A program made the translations under genes and the position numbers. From assembly GCF_001426565.1 (NCBI RefSeq), contig NZ_LMFA01000020.1, positions 132,879 through 196,878 on the forward strand: a stretch of 64,000 nucleotides of DNA, in the 5' to 3' direction. Origin of the DNA: Rhizobium sp. Root482 (GTDB taxonomy: Bacteria; Pseudomonadota; Alphaproteobacteria; Rhizobiales; Rhizobiaceae). How positions within the stretch are numbered: the stretch's first letter is position 1; the number at the start of each line of letters is the position of its first letter. A model generated the notes under the pieces. It was not told where the DNA came from, did not search any database, and saw only the letters and a list, made by a program, of their open reading frames with translations. Below are positions 20,227 to 29,734 of this stretch, piece by piece.

Positions 20227-20769
20227 ATGATCATTGGCAGAAAAGTGCCGTCCGTCATCTTCCGCACGCGCGTTCGCGACGAGGCTATCGAAGGTACCAA
20301 TCCGTTCCGTTGGCAGGATGTGTCTTCCGAGGACTATTTTGCCGGCAAGCGTGCCGTACTGTTTTCGCTTCCCGGAGCCTTCACGCCCACGTGCTCGACC
20401 TTCCAACTGCCCGATTTCGAGAAGCTCGCAGACGACTTCAAGGCCGAAGGCATCGACACGATCTACTGCATCTCGGTCAATGATGCCTTCGTGATGAATG
20501 CCTGGGGGAAATCGCAGAATCTCGACAAGGTCAAGCTCATTCCGGACGGTTCCGGCGAGTTCACCCGCAAGATGGGCATGCTCGTCTCGAAGGACAATCT
20601 CGGATTCGGCATGCGCTCGTGGCGCTATGCGGCGATCGTCAACAATGGCGTCGTCGAGCAGTGGTTCGAAGAGGAAGGCTATTGCGACAACGCCGACAGC
20701 GATCCCTATGGCGTGTCTTCGCCGCAGAATATCCTTGGCGCCCTGCGCTCGGAGAAGATGGCGGCCTGA
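20227..20769 (+). CDS. Peroxiredoxin (Prx5 / AhpC-TSA-like redoxin)
   Basis: 180-aa thiol peroxidase that reduces hydrogen and organic peroxides. The peroxidatic Cys lies in PGAFTPTCST, and the later PDGSGEFTRKMGM is typical of the Prx5 group. A second Cys (EEEGYCDNAD) may be the resolving residue. AGGAGA precedes ATG 20227, and a terminator follows. Function is antioxidant, in the cytoplasm. Confidence 0.9.
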   Translation: MIIGRKVPSVIFRTRVRDEAIEGTNPFRWQDVSSEDYFAGKRAVLFSLPGAFTPTCSTFQLPDFEKLADDFKAEGIDTIYCISVNDAFVMNAWGKSQNLDKVKLIPDGSGEFTRKMGMLVSKDNLGFGMRSWRYAAIVNNGVVEQWFEEEGYCDNADSDPYGVSSPQNILGALRSEKMAA

Positions 20770-20795
20770 TCCTAAGACATGCCCTGATTAATCAA

Positions 20796-20835
20796 GCCCG
20801 GCGCCGGTCGTTTCGATCTGGCGTCGGGTTTTTTT
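20796..20835 (+). terminator. Rho-independent terminator of peroxiredoxin gene
   Basis: A 9-bp stem CCCGGCGCC / GGCGTCGGG is followed by seven T. Confidence 0.85.
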
Positions 20836-20875
20836 ATCGCTAGATTGCCGTGTCCCAGAAAAGACCGGAGGTTCA

Positions 20876-21172
20876 ATGATCCACGTTATCGCCCATACGC
20901 AAGCCCAGCCGGGCAAGGGGAGGGATATCGTCTCCCTCAGCAAGACCCTGATTGCCGAGACCCGCAAGGAACAGGGCTGCATCAGCTACGACCTCTACCA
21001 GAAGCCCGGCGCGCCGGACACGCTGGTCTTCGTCGAGACATGGGAAAGCCGCGAGGCGCTGGAGGCGCATTTCCACACGCCGCATATCCGCAATTTCAGT
21101 GCGGCGACCTCCGGGCTGAAAGCAGAAAGCCGGGTCGAGATCGTCCATCCCGAGCGGATCGAGATTCTCTGA
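20876..21172 (+). CDS. Antibiotic-biosynthesis-monooxygenase-domain protein (putative quinol monooxygenase, YgiN-like)
   Basis: 98-aa ferredoxin-like-fold protein with the ABM-domain features GCISYDLYQ near residue 35, FVETWESREALEAH near residue 53 and a His-rich HFHTPH. YgiN-type members oxidise quinols without a cofactor. GGAGG stands 5-6 bases before ATG 20876. It is monocistronic, with a very strong hairpin downstream shared with the convergent RND gene. Confidence 0.8.
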   Translation: MIHVIAHTQAQPGKGRDIVSLSKTLIAETRKEQGCISYDLYQKPGAPDTLVFVETWESREALEAHFHTPHIRNFSAATSGLKAESRVEIVHPERIEIL

Positions 21173-21201
21173 CATCCGCTATGAGCGGAAGGATCGGTAA
21201 T

Positions 21202-21238
21202 GAAAAAGCCGGCGCATCGAGGATGCGCCGGCTTTTTC
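21202..21238. terminator. Bidirectional terminator between ABM gene and RND permease
   Basis: A perfect 17-bp inverted repeat with a GAG loop, with AAAAA on the left arm and TTTTT on the right, lies between two convergent genes and can end both transcripts. Confidence 0.92.
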
Positions 21239-21252
21239 GCAATTGCGCGGAC

Positions 21253-24200
21253 CTATTCCGCAGCCAGTGCCGGATGGCTTATCACGTTCGAGCCGCGTCT
21301 TGGCCCTTCCAGTCGCTCCAGCCTTTGTTGCAGTTCGCCGATCGTCCTGTTCTGCTCGGTAACGATATCGGTCAGCGCTGCGTTCTCCAGGATTTCCTGC
21401 TCCTCATCCTTGCCGCCGACCAGATGGCCGAACAACCAGCCGAGCAGCCGGGACAGGTCGTCCATGATCAGGAAGAAGGAGGGCACCACGACCAGCGAGA
21501 TCACCGTCGAGACGATGATGCCGCCGATCACGGCGATCGCCATCGGCGCGCGGAACGAGCCGCCTTCGCCGACGCCGAGCGCCGAGGGCAACATGCCCGC
21601 CGACATGGCGATCGAGGTCATGATGATCGGCCGGGCACGCTTGCGGCCGGCTTCGACCATGGCATGTGTTCGCTCCATTCCCTGTTGCATCATCTCGATG
21701 GCGAAATCGACGAGCAGGATGGCGTTCTTCGTGACGATGCCCATCAACATCAGGATGCCGATCAGCACCGGCATCGACATGGCGTTCTGGGTCAGGATCA
21801 GCCCGGCCGCCACACCGCCGATGGCGAGCGGCAGGGAGAACAGGATGGTGAAGGGCTGGATGACGTTCTTGAACAGAAGAATGAGCACCACCAGCACCAG
21901 CATCAGGCCGAGCAGCATGGCATTGCCGAAACCCTGCTCCATTTCCGCCTGGATCTCGGCATCGCCGCTTTCAAGGAACTGCACGGTCGGCGGCAGCTTG
22001 GTTTCCTTGGCGATCTGCTTGAAGCGATCCGTGGCGGAATTAAGTGCCACCCCGGTGGGCAGATCGGCACCCATGGTGACCACACGGTAGCGGTCATAGC
22101 GCTTGATCGAGCTTGGCCCTTCCGAATAGTTGATATCGGCGACCGTGGAGATCGGAACCAGCGCACCGGCAGCGGTCTGGACCTTGAGGTTGCGGATCGC
22201 GGCAAGATCGGTGCGGAAATCCGTATCGATCTGGACGCGGATCGGAATCTGCCGGTCGTCGAGGGAGATTTTCGTCAGCGCCGCATCTATGTCGCCAATC
22301 GTTGCGACGCGCACGACGTCGGCGATCTGGGCGGTGGTGATGCCCAGCCGCGACATCTGGTCGGCGCGCGGGCGAATCTGCAACTCGGGCCGCGGCAAGG
22401 CGCCGTCCGGGCTGATGTTGGCGAGCAGCGGCTCGTCGCGCAGATTGGCCTCCAGCAATGCCACCGCCGCATTCAGATCCTTGTCGTTTCCAGACAGCAG
22501 ATTGAAGGACAGATCCCGCTCGCCGCGGTCGTTCAGCTTGAGAATGCGCACATCCGGGATGGAGCGAACGGCGGCATAGACCTGTTTTTCGATCTCGGCC
22601 TGCGGAATGATGCGACCGGCCGGCGGCAATTTCGGCATATAGGAGCCGATGAGGGGCATGCCGCCGAGAACATCGTTCACCACCTTGTTGAGAAGCGAAT
22701 GATCGAGCTTGCCCAGCATGACAGTGATGGTGGCACGGCGCAGTTCGAGGTCCCCTTTCGGGGAAGCGCCGCCGAGCACGAATATGCCCTCGACGCCATC
22801 GAGATCCTTGATCTTGTCGTAGATCTGCGCCGTCGTTGTGTCGGTGTCCTCCAGCATGGCATTGGGCGGCAATTCGACCGAGAGCACGATGCGGGATGCA
22901 TCTTCCGGCGGCAGGAAGCTGCCGGGAACCGTCATCAGCAACATGACCGAGCCGATGACGAAGGCGATGGCGGCCACGAGCGTGGCATAACGCATATACC
23001 AGCGCCTCGTCGTCGTCGTCACCAGCCAGGTATAGCCACGCATCAGCCGGCCGTCGCTGTCGTCGTGGTGGCCGTCTCCGTCGCCGGATTTCATCAGATA
23101 GGCGGCCATTACCGGTGTGATCAGCCGCGCGACCAGCAACGAGAAGAACACCGACACGGCAACCGTCAGGCCGAACTGGATGAAATACTGGCCCGGAATG
23201 CCGGGCATGAAGGAAACCGGGACGAAGACCGCGATGATGGTGAAGGTGGTTGCGATGACGGCGAGACCGATTTCGTCCGCTGCCTCGATGGCCGCCTTGT
23301 AGGGCGATTTGCCCATCTTGATATGGCGGGCGATATTCTCGATCTCGACGATCGCGTCGTCGACGAGAATGCCGGTCGCCAGCGTCAGGGCAAGGAAGCT
23401 GACGAGATTGAGCGAGAATCCGAGTAGGTCCATCACCCAGAATGTGGGAATGGCCGAAAGCGGCAAGGCCATGGCCGAGATCAAGGTAGCGCGCCAGTTG
23501 CGCAGGAAGAGCAGAACCACGGCCACCGCCAAAAGGGCGCCTTCGAGCAGCGTGTGCAAGGCCGCTTCGTAATTGCCATAGGTGTAATAGACCGAATCGT
23601 TGACCAGTTCGATCGACACGTCCGGATATTTCGTATGCAGGTCCGCGAGCGTCTTTTCCACGGTTTCGGCAACCGTGACCTCACTTGCGCCCTTGGAACG
23701 GAAGACCGCGAAGGTGACGACGGGATCGCCGTTGTAACGCGAGAAGGATTTCGGCTCCTCATAGGTATCCGTGACGCTGCCGAGCTCGGAGAGGCGGACG
23801 AAGCGGCCGTTCGGCAGGGCGATCATCGTATTGGCAAGGCCGGAGACCGAGCGCGTATCGCCCAGCGTGCGGATCGCCTGTTCGCTACCTCCCACCTGGC
23901 CGCGGCCCGAGCCGAGATCGGTGTTCATCTTGCGCAACTGGCCGTTCACGTCGGAGGCGGTGATCCCGTAGGAATTCAGCCGGGATTCGTTCAGTTCGAC
24001 GCGGACTTCGCGGTCCGATCCGCCGTAACGGTCGATCCGGCCGATGCCGGTCTGGCCCTGGAGGGCGCGCTTAATCGTATCATCGACGAACCAGGAGATT
24101 TCCTCCAGGGTCATGCCGGGTGAAGAGACAGCGAAGGTCTGGATTGCCTGGCCCTCGACATCGACCTTGGAGACGATCGGCTCCTCGACGGAGGCCGGCA

Positions 24201-24555
24201 GGTCGCTGCGAATGCGGTCGATGGCATCCTTGACGTCTTGCACCGCCTGGTTGGTCGGCACGTCCATCTTGAACATGACAGCGGTGCTCGAAAGCCCGTC
24301 GCTGATGGTCGAGGTGATGTGATCGACACCGGAAATTCCGGCGACCGCATCCTCGATTTCCTTGGTCACCTGCGTCTCGAGTTCGGCCGGCGCCGCGCCG
24401 CTCTGGCTGACGCTGACGGAGACGATCGGCACGTCGATGTTCGGAAAGCGGGTGATCGGCAGCGTGTTGAACGACTGGTAACCGAGATACATCAGCAAGA
24501 CGAAGGCGAGGATGGGCGCAATCGGGTTGCGGATTGCCCAGGCTGAGAAATTCAT
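21253..24555 (-). CDS. RND efflux permease (AcrB/HAE1 superfamily)
   Basis: 1100-aa inner-membrane proton antiporter, slightly longer than AcrB. It opens with AWAIRNPIAPILAFVLLMYLG (TM1) and keeps the proton-relay VDD in TM4 (GILVDDAIVEIEN) and the TM10 Lys (TKNAILLVDFAIE). The C-terminus has an extra coiled-coil-like tail (IVTEQNRTIGELQQRLERLEG). It forms a tripartite pump with the adaptor encoded 13 bp upstream; the outer-membrane channel is not in the window. Confidence 0.93.
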   Translation of the reverse strand: MNFSAWAIRNPIAPILAFVLLMYLGYQSFNTLPITRFPNIDVPIVSVSVSQSGAAPAELETQVTKEIEDAVAGISGVDHITSTISDGLSSTAVMFKMDVPTNQAVQDVKDAIDRIRSDLPASVEEPIVSKVDVEGQAIQTFAVSSPGMTLEEISWFVDDTIKRALQGQTGIGRIDRYGGSDREVRVELNESRLNSYGITASDVNGQLRKMNTDLGSGRGQVGGSEQAIRTLGDTRSVSGLANTMIALPNGRFVRLSELGSVTDTYEEPKSFSRYNGDPVVTFAVFRSKGASEVTVAETVEKTLADLHTKYPDVSIELVNDSVYYTYGNYEAALHTLLEGALLAVAVVLLFLRNWRATLISAMALPLSAIPTFWVMDLLGFSLNLVSFLALTLATGILVDDAIVEIENIARHIKMGKSPYKAAIEAADEIGLAVIATTFTIIAVFVPVSFMPGIPGQYFIQFGLTVAVSVFFSLLVARLITPVMAAYLMKSGDGDGHHDDSDGRLMRGYTWLVTTTTRRWYMRYATLVAAIAFVIGSVMLLMTVPGSFLPPEDASRIVLSVELPPNAMLEDTDTTTAQIYDKIKDLDGVEGIFVLGGASPKGDLELRRATITVMLGKLDHSLLNKVVNDVLGGMPLIGSYMPKLPPAGRIIPQAEIEKQVYAAVRSIPDVRILKLNDRGERDLSFNLLSGNDKDLNAAVALLEANLRDEPLLANISPDGALPRPELQIRPRADQMSRLGITTAQIADVVRVATIGDIDAALTKISLDDRQIPIRVQIDTDFRTDLAAIRNLKVQTAAGALVPISTVADINYSEGPSSIKRYDRYRVVTMGADLPTGVALNSATDRFKQIAKETKLPPTVQFLESGDAEIQAEMEQGFGNAMLLGLMLVLVVLILLFKNVIQPFTILFSLPLAIGGVAAGLILTQNAMSMPVLIGILMLMGIVTKNAILLVDFAIEMMQQGMERTHAMVEAGRKRARPIIMTSIAMSAGMLPSALGVGEGGSFRAPMAIAVIGGIIVSTVISLVVVPSFFLIMDDLSRLLGWLFGHLVGGKDEEQEILENAALTDIVTEQNRTIGELQQRLERLEGPRRGSNVISHPALAAE

Positions 24556-24568
24556 ATCCGTGTTCCCG

Positions 24569-25759
24569 TCAATTGGTCGCCGTGGAGGCGGATGTCACCG
24601 GATTGATCTTGTCGCCATCACGCACATAGGCGCCTGCCTTGGCCACCACGGTGTCACCCGGCTTCAGGCCCGTGGTGATTTCGATGAATTCGCCGTCCTG
24701 GATGCCGGTGGTCACCTTGGCCATATGGACGACGCCGTCTTCGACCTTGCGCACGATCGTCTCGTCATTGGCGGTCGTCACTGCCGTCAGCGGCAGGACG
24801 ATGGCCTGCTTTTCCTCGATGATGATCTGGGCATCCGCATACATGCCCACCCGTGCCTTGTCCGGCTCGTCAAGCGCGATATAGACGGTTCCGAGACGCG
24901 TCTGCGCATCGACCCGCGGTGAAATCAGACGGACCTTTCCGGCAAGCTCGTTCCTGGCCCCCGCCAGCGTCACCAGGACCTTTTCACCCAAGGCCAGCCG
25001 GACGAGATCAGTTTCTGGAATATCCGCCTGCATTTCGATCGCGCCATCGCGGATGAGGGTGAACAGCGGTTCGCCGGCGCCGCTGGCGATCGCGCCGATC
25101 TTTGCGGTCCTTGCCGAAACGAGGCCGCTTACCGGGGTCTTGACCTCGGTGCGGGCGAGACGCAGATCGACATCGGCTATCTGCGCTTCGACGACCTGGA
25201 TATCGGCCTCGGCCACGGCGATCATCTGTTCGGCAGAGTTGACGCGCGCACGCGCTGCAGTAGCGGCCGCCTCTTCGCGATCAGCCTGTGCTGTGGACAT
25301 GGAGCCCGCTTCCGAAAGCTTCTTGGAACGCTCGCTTACCCGCGCTGCCTCTTCGGCATTGGCATTGGCTTCGGCCAGTTGCGCCTGATATTGCGCCAGT
25401 GCGGCATTCGCCTTGGCAAGGCTTGCGGCATACTGGCTCTTTTGCAGGAGGAGCATGTCCTCGTTCAATGTCGCCAGCACGGCTCCCGCCTCGACGCGGT
25501 CGCCGATATCGGCATTCAGCGAGCGAATGGAAAGTCCATCGACCAGCGGCGAAACATAGATTTCCTCAACGGCCTTGATGGTTCCGGTGGCAACGACCCT
25601 GTCGGTAATCGACTGGTTTTCGACCTTGGTAACGACGATGGAGGGCAGGGCCTGCTCGGGTTTCGGCGCCTGTGCCTCTTCCGCGAAACTGGCGTTCGGC
25701 AGGAAAAACAGCAAGATAGCGGCAGAAATGCAAAAGGCGGGCGTCTTGGGGAGGGCCAT
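24569..25759 (-). CDS. RND efflux periplasmic adaptor (membrane-fusion protein)
   Basis: 396 aa with a signal peptide (ends NASFA-E), a lipoyl-like half near residue 60 (YVSPLVDGLSIRSLNADIGDRVEAG), a coiled-coil hairpin of about 90 residues (Ala/Glu/Gln-rich, residues 100-180), then beta-barrel and membrane-proximal domains. It bridges the RND permease to an outer-membrane channel. It is the first gene of a two-gene operon. No dedicated regulator is adjacent. Confidence 0.9.
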   Translation of the reverse strand: MALPKTPAFCISAAILLFFLPNASFAEEAQAPKPEQALPSIVVTKVENQSITDRVVATGTIKAVEEIYVSPLVDGLSIRSLNADIGDRVEAGAVLATLNEDMLLLQKSQYAASLAKANAALAQYQAQLAEANANAEEAARVSERSKKLSEAGSMSTAQADREEAAATAARARVNSAEQMIAVAEADIQVVEAQIADVDLRLARTEVKTPVSGLVSARTAKIGAIASGAGEPLFTLIRDGAIEMQADIPETDLVRLALGEKVLVTLAGARNELAGKVRLISPRVDAQTRLGTVYIALDEPDKARVGMYADAQIIIEEKQAIVLPLTAVTTANDETIVRKVEDGVVHMAKVTTGIQDGEFIEITTGLKPGDTVVAKAGAYVRDGDKINPVTSASTATN

Positions 25760-26104
25760 CGGCTCACTTTCCTGGAATTGCGGATGTCAGATTTCCGACG
25801 CCGCGCGATTCCAGCAAGGAATTGCCGTCGTCAATTGAAGAATTGGAAGGAAACTGCCGTCTCGGTCACAATGAACGGAAAATTCCTCCGCATCCTCCTC
25901 AAAAATGCTTCGGCTCTATTTAGTTAGGCCTTGTGGACGATGCAAGGTCCCAGTCGAAGAAAGAATGGTGCCTCATTATTTTATTTGTTGCATTGATGCA
26001 AGGCAGAGTTCTTTCACGAAAAATTGTAGCCGTCGCCGGTGTCCTCAAATAGGCAACGCGCGGAAGTGATCCGCGCGTTGTGGTAGCAAAACTCGATATC
26101 GAGG
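25760..26104. other. Intergenic region upstream of the efflux operon
   Basis: 345 bases with no gene. It carries the promoter side of the efflux operon at its left. A small dyad TTGCATTGATGCAA lies near 25991. The hairpin at 26054-26080 is at its right. Confidence 0.5.
26054..26080 (-). terminator. Hairpin downstream of pyrimidine-type ABC operon
   Basis: A perfect 11-bp stem CAACGCGCGGA / TCCGCGCGTTG with a 5-nt loop follows the binding-protein gene on the minus strand. The T-rich tail is weak, so it may be a terminator or a 3' stabiliser. Confidence 0.65.
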
Positions 26105-27097
26105 TTATTTCAGGGCAGCATCGGTGATCTCATGGGTGAAGGCGCCGACAGGTTCCTTGGTGATGACCGGATCGGAGCCGCCCTTCAGCAGGGACGAGAC
26201 GGTGCGCTTGTAATCTGCCTCATCCAGTGCCCCGTTCGAACCGGCGGTGAGCTTGGCGACTTCGCTCATCATGCGCTTCTGGTGCTCTTCCGTCTGGGCA
26301 CCCGTCGCGTCATTCTCCAGAACGATGTCGGCCGCCTCGTCGGTATTGGTTTCGGCGTATTTCCAGCCCTTCATCGAGGCACGCACGAATTTCACCATCT
26401 TTTCCTTGAAGGCCGGGTCCTTGAGCTTGTCTTCAAGCACATAGAGCCCGTCTTCCAGCGTGGCGACGCCCTGGTCCTCGTATTTGAAGGTCACCAGGTC
26501 TTCCGGCTTGAGGCCGGCATCGATGACCTGCCAGTATTCGTTATAGGTCATGGTGGAGATGCAGGCGGCCTGCTTCTGGATCAGCGGATCCACGTTGAAG
26601 CCCTGCTTGAGCACGGTGACGCCGTCGGGGCCGCCGTCGGTCTTCAGGCCAAGCTGGCTCATCCATGAGAGGAAGGGATATTCATTGCCGAAGAACCAGA
26701 CGCCGAGCGTCTTGCCCTTGAAATCGTCCGGCGAGGTGACGCCGGATTCCTTCAGGCAGGTGAGCATCATGCCCGACGATTTGAACGGCTGGGCGATATT
26801 GACCAGCGCCACGCCTTTTTCGCGGGTCGCCAGCGCCGAAGGCATCCAGTCGACGACGACATCGGCGCCGCCGCCGGCGATCACCTGCGGCGGAGCAATA
26901 TCCGGGCCGCCCGGCTTGATCTCCACATCGAGGCCTTCCTCTTCGTAAAAGCCCTTGTCCTTGGCGACGTAATAGCCGGCGAACTGGGCCTGGGTAACCC
27001 ATTTGAGCTGCAGGACCACCTTGTCGGCAGCGACGGCCTGGAATGCGGACAGCGAAAAGGCGCTTGCCAGCAGCAATGATGCAAGTTTCGTCTTCAT
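26105..27097 (-). CDS. ABC transporter substrate-binding protein, NMT1/SsuA-like, probably pyrimidine-related
   Basis: 330-aa periplasmic protein with a Sec signal (ends AVAA-D near residue 24) and the NMT1/THI5-like opening LQLKWVTQAQFAGYYVAKDKGFY. Such proteins bind pyrimidines, sulphonates or similar small ligands. It is the last gene of the operon that contains two permeases and an ATPase, and it sits with dihydropyrimidinase and preTA, so a pyrimidine or related base is the inferred ligand. Confidence 0.85.
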   Translation of the reverse strand: MKTKLASLLLASAFSLSAFQAVAADKVVLQLKWVTQAQFAGYYVAKDKGFYEEEGLDVEIKPGGPDIAPPQVIAGGGADVVVDWMPSALATREKGVALVNIAQPFKSSGMMLTCLKESGVTSPDDFKGKTLGVWFFGNEYPFLSWMSQLGLKTDGGPDGVTVLKQGFNVDPLIQKQAACISTMTYNEYWQVIDAGLKPEDLVTFKYEDQGVATLEDGLYVLEDKLKDPAFKEKMVKFVRASMKGWKYAETNTDEAADIVLENDATGAQTEEHQKRMMSEVAKLTAGSNGALDEADYKRTVSSLLKGGSDPVITKEPVGAFTHEITDAALK

Positions 27098-27178
27098 GTC
27101 AGTTCCCTCTTTTTGTGCCCCTCCACCACGGAAGGGCAGGCTTTTTATGACGCCCGTCCATTGCGGACAGGTCGCTTC

Positions 27179-28051
27179 TCAGGCCGTTCGCGCGTTGCGC
27201 ACGGACGGATGCCAGAACGTGACGGCGCGCTCGATGAGCGCAACCAGCCCGTAAAAGGCCGAGCCGGCCACCGCCGCGACAGCGATTTCGGCCCAGACCA
27301 TATCGACATTCATGCGCCCCACCTCCGTGGAGATCCTGAACCCCATGCCGACGATGGGGGTTCCGAAAAATTCGGCCACGATCGCGCCGATCAAGGCGAG
27401 CGTGGAATTGATCTTGAGCGCGTTGAAGATGAAAGGCCATGCCGCGGGAAGCCTGAGCTTGACCAGGGTCTGGAACCAGCTGGCCGCATAGGTCCGCATC
27501 AGGTCCTTTTCCATGGAACTCGTCGCGGCGAGCCCGGAGACCGTATTCACCAGCATCGGGAAAAAGGTCATGATGACGACCACGGCCACTTTCGATTGCC
27601 AGTCGAAACCGAACCACATGACCATGATCGGCGCCACGCCGATGACCGGCAGGGCGGAGACGAAATTGCCGAGCGGCAGAAGCCCCTTTTGCAGGAAAGG
27701 GGAACGGTCGATGGCGAGCGCGGTGAGGAAGCCGAGCCCGCAGCCGAGCGCATAGCCGACGAGGACCGCCTTCAGGAATGTCTGGCGAAAATCCGCCCAG
27801 AGGGTCGGCACGGAATTGATGAGCCGCGTCCAAATCATCGAGGGCGGCGGCAGAAGCACGGAAGGAACGTTGAACGCGCGCACGATGCCTTCCCAGAGCA
27901 CCAGGATTGTAATGCCGAAAAGCAGCGGTACGGCAAGCCGCGCTGCCCGCGCCATCGAGGAGCTCGTGAATGTGCGGCGCACGAGCCATTCGTTCGTGGC
28001 CCAGGCCAGCAGCCAGAAGGCGATCGCGCCGATGAGGAGAGCGGAATTCAT
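27179..28051 (-). CDS. ABC transporter permease (SsuC/TauC-like)
   Basis: 290-aa inner-membrane permease with around seven hydrophobic segments and a short EAA-like loop (AASWFQTLVKLRLPAAWPF). Its ATG overlaps the stop of the preceding permease gene (ATGA). It pairs with that permease as a heterodimeric channel. Confidence 0.87.
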   Translation of the reverse strand: MNSALLIGAIAFWLLAWATNEWLVRRTFTSSSMARAARLAVPLLFGITILVLWEGIVRAFNVPSVLLPPPSMIWTRLINSVPTLWADFRQTFLKAVLVGYALGCGLGFLTALAIDRSPFLQKGLLPLGNFVSALPVIGVAPIMVMWFGFDWQSKVAVVVIMTFFPMLVNTVSGLAATSSMEKDLMRTYAASWFQTLVKLRLPAAWPFIFNALKINSTLALIGAIVAEFFGTPIVGMGFRISTEVGRMNVDMVWAEIAVAAVAGSAFYGLVALIERAVTFWHPSVRNARTA

Positions 28052-28932
28052 GGCTTGACCCCCATGCGCTTGAGAACGGCCGTCTGGGCCAGGCCGACAA
28101 TGACAACGAGCACCGCCGCCAGCGCCGCCGCCATGAACAGGGCCGACCAGATCTGCACCGTCTGGCCGTAATAGGAGCCGGCCAACAGCCGGGCGCCGAG
28201 GCCGGAGACGGCACCGGTTGGAAGCTCGCCGACGATGGCGCCGACCAGCGATATCGCGATGGCGACCTTCAGCGAGGTGAAGAGATAGGGCATGGAGGCC
28301 GGCCAGCGTAGTTTCCAGAAGGTCTGGGCGGGGCTGGCATAATAGGTGTGCATCAGGTCGAGCTGGATCTGCTCGGGGCTGCGCAGGCCCTTCACCATGC
28401 CGACGACGATGGGGAAGAAGCTGAGATAGGTCGAGATCAGCGCCTTCGGCAGGAGGCCGGAAATGCCGATGGCATTCAGCACGACGATGATCATGGGGGC
28501 AATCGCAAGGATCGGGATCGTCTGGCTGGCGATCACCCAGGGCATCAGCGAGCGATCCATGGCGCGATTGTGGACGATGCCGACGGCAAGCAGGATGCCG
28601 AGAAGGGCGCCGAGACCAAAGCCCAGCAACGTTGCGGAAAGCGTGATCCAGGCATGGTAGACCAGGCTTCGCTTCGAAGTGATCGGCTTGTTGAATGTCG
28701 TATCCCAGATCTCTGCCACCACCTGATGGGGTGCCGGCAGCACCGGCCGCTGCTGGAACATGGTTTTTGGGAGGATTTCGGAGAAGGTGATCTCCGTTCC
28801 CGCGCGGGCGGCGGTGTCACGTTCGAAGGGCGCATTGAGGAAGACCGCGGCCACATACCAGACGACGAGGAGGACAAGCAGGATCGTCCCCACCGGCAGG
28901 ATCCTGTCCTTGAAAAAGCTCGGCTTTTCCAT
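28048..28932 (-). CDS. ABC transporter permease (SsuC/TauC-like)
   Basis: 294-aa permease with TM1 at residues 12-32, then a periplasmic stretch, then the transport core (LGFGLGALLGILLAVGI; EAA-like HTYYASPAQTFWKLRWPASMPY). ATG 28932 is chosen as the start of the hydrophobic protein; the longer frame is a shadow of the SMR/EamA gene. It starts 2 bp after that gene's stop. Confidence 0.87.
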   Translation of the reverse strand: MEKPSFFKDRILPVGTILLVLLVVWYVAAVFLNAPFERDTAARAGTEITFSEILPKTMFQQRPVLPAPHQVVAEIWDTTFNKPITSKRSLVYHAWITLSATLLGFGLGALLGILLAVGIVHNRAMDRSLMPWVIASQTIPILAIAPMIIVVLNAIGISGLLPKALISTYLSFFPIVVGMVKGLRSPEQIQLDLMHTYYASPAQTFWKLRWPASMPYLFTSLKVAIAISLVGAIVGELPTGAVSGLGARLLAGSYYGQTVQIWSALFMAAALAAVLVVIVGLAQTAVLKRMGVKP

Positions 28933-28934
28933 CT

Positions 28935-29270
28935 TCAGGCCTTTCCGCTCGAGGGCAGCAGCATCAGTGCCATGGAGACGACGCCGAGCGCCACGCCGGC
29001 CATCTGGGAAAGGGTCAGGCGCTCGCCGAAGATTGCAAAGGCGATGACATTGATCAGAAGAAGCTGCGCGACCGCCGAGGCGGAAATGGCCAGCCCCAGC
29101 CCGCCTTCGCGCATCAGCCGCACCATCATCAGATTGCCAACGCAATAGAGAGCGAGCGAGAAGACGAGGAGGAGGATATTATTGCTGGCAACATAATAGC
29201 GCGATGCGGTTGCCGCGCTGAGAAAGACCGCCATTGCCGCCACGAGCCAGAAGATGAAGGTGGCGTTCAT
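28935..29270 (-). CDS. Small DMT-superfamily (SMR/EamA-like) transporter
   Basis: 111-aa membrane protein with four predicted helices and the late FGERLTLSQMAGVALGVVSMALML signature of EamA half-size or SMR transporters. ATG 29270 makes an ATGA overlap with the acetyltransferase stop. Its presence inside an ABC operon is unusual; it may export a by-product. Substrate unknown. Confidence 0.75.
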   Translation of the reverse strand: MNATFIFWLVAAMAVFLSAATASRYYVASNNILLLVFSLALYCVGNLMMVRLMREGGLGLAISASAVAQLLLINVIAFAIFGERLTLSQMAGVALGVVSMALMLLPSSGKA

Positions 29271-29734
29271 GATGGCAACTCCGAAGAGCACGTCCATCGG
29301 AACAGGATATCCGGCAGACTTTCTTCGTTGTCACCGTCTGTTCTTCTCACCTCCGTGAACATTTCGCGCCTGTAGAACTGTTGCGCTCCCCTGTTTTCTA
29401 CGAACGTCCAGAGGTCCAGCCGTTCAGGAAAGATTGCCTTTGCGGTGTCGATCAGTTTTTTTCCAAAACCTGCCCGGCGATAATCACGATCGGCATAAAG
29501 TGCTGTGATGCAAGCGTCATCGGAGAGCGCCAGGAAGGCGCATACCCTGCCGTCGAGATCGGCGACCTTGACTTGACGCTCCTGAAATACGACGTCGCGA
29601 TAATAACGCTCGACATTCTCATGGTCGTGAACGCGTGGCATCCAGGACGTATCGTCAATCCAGCCGTTGAGAATTGCCGCACAGGCGGGCATATCGGAGA
29701 TATGAGCGTCCCGGATGATGTCTCTACTCGTCAT
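29267..29734 (-). CDS. GNAT-family N-acetyltransferase
   Basis: 155 aa with the GNAT order of motifs: ITALYADRDYRRAGFGKKL (acetyl-CoA loop R-x-x-G-x-G/A-like, near residue 85) and FVENRGAQQFYRREMF (near residue 115). Its start overlaps the ATPase gene by 11 bases and its stop overlaps the SMR gene, so it is embedded in the transporter operon. The acceptor is unknown. Confidence 0.82.
   Translation of the reverse strand: MTSRDIIRDAHISDMPACAAILNGWIDDTSWMPRVHDHENVERYYRDVVFQERQVKVADLDGRVCAFLALSDDACITALYADRDYRRAGFGKKLIDTAKAIFPERLDLWTFVENRGAQQFYRREMFTEVRRTDGDNEESLPDILFRWTCSSELPS

Noticed and set aside
20845-23427. 860-codon open frame on the plus strand
   Set aside because: It is antisense to the RND permease, low in hydrophobic order and rich in His/Arg/Asp/Gln as high-GC shadow frames are.
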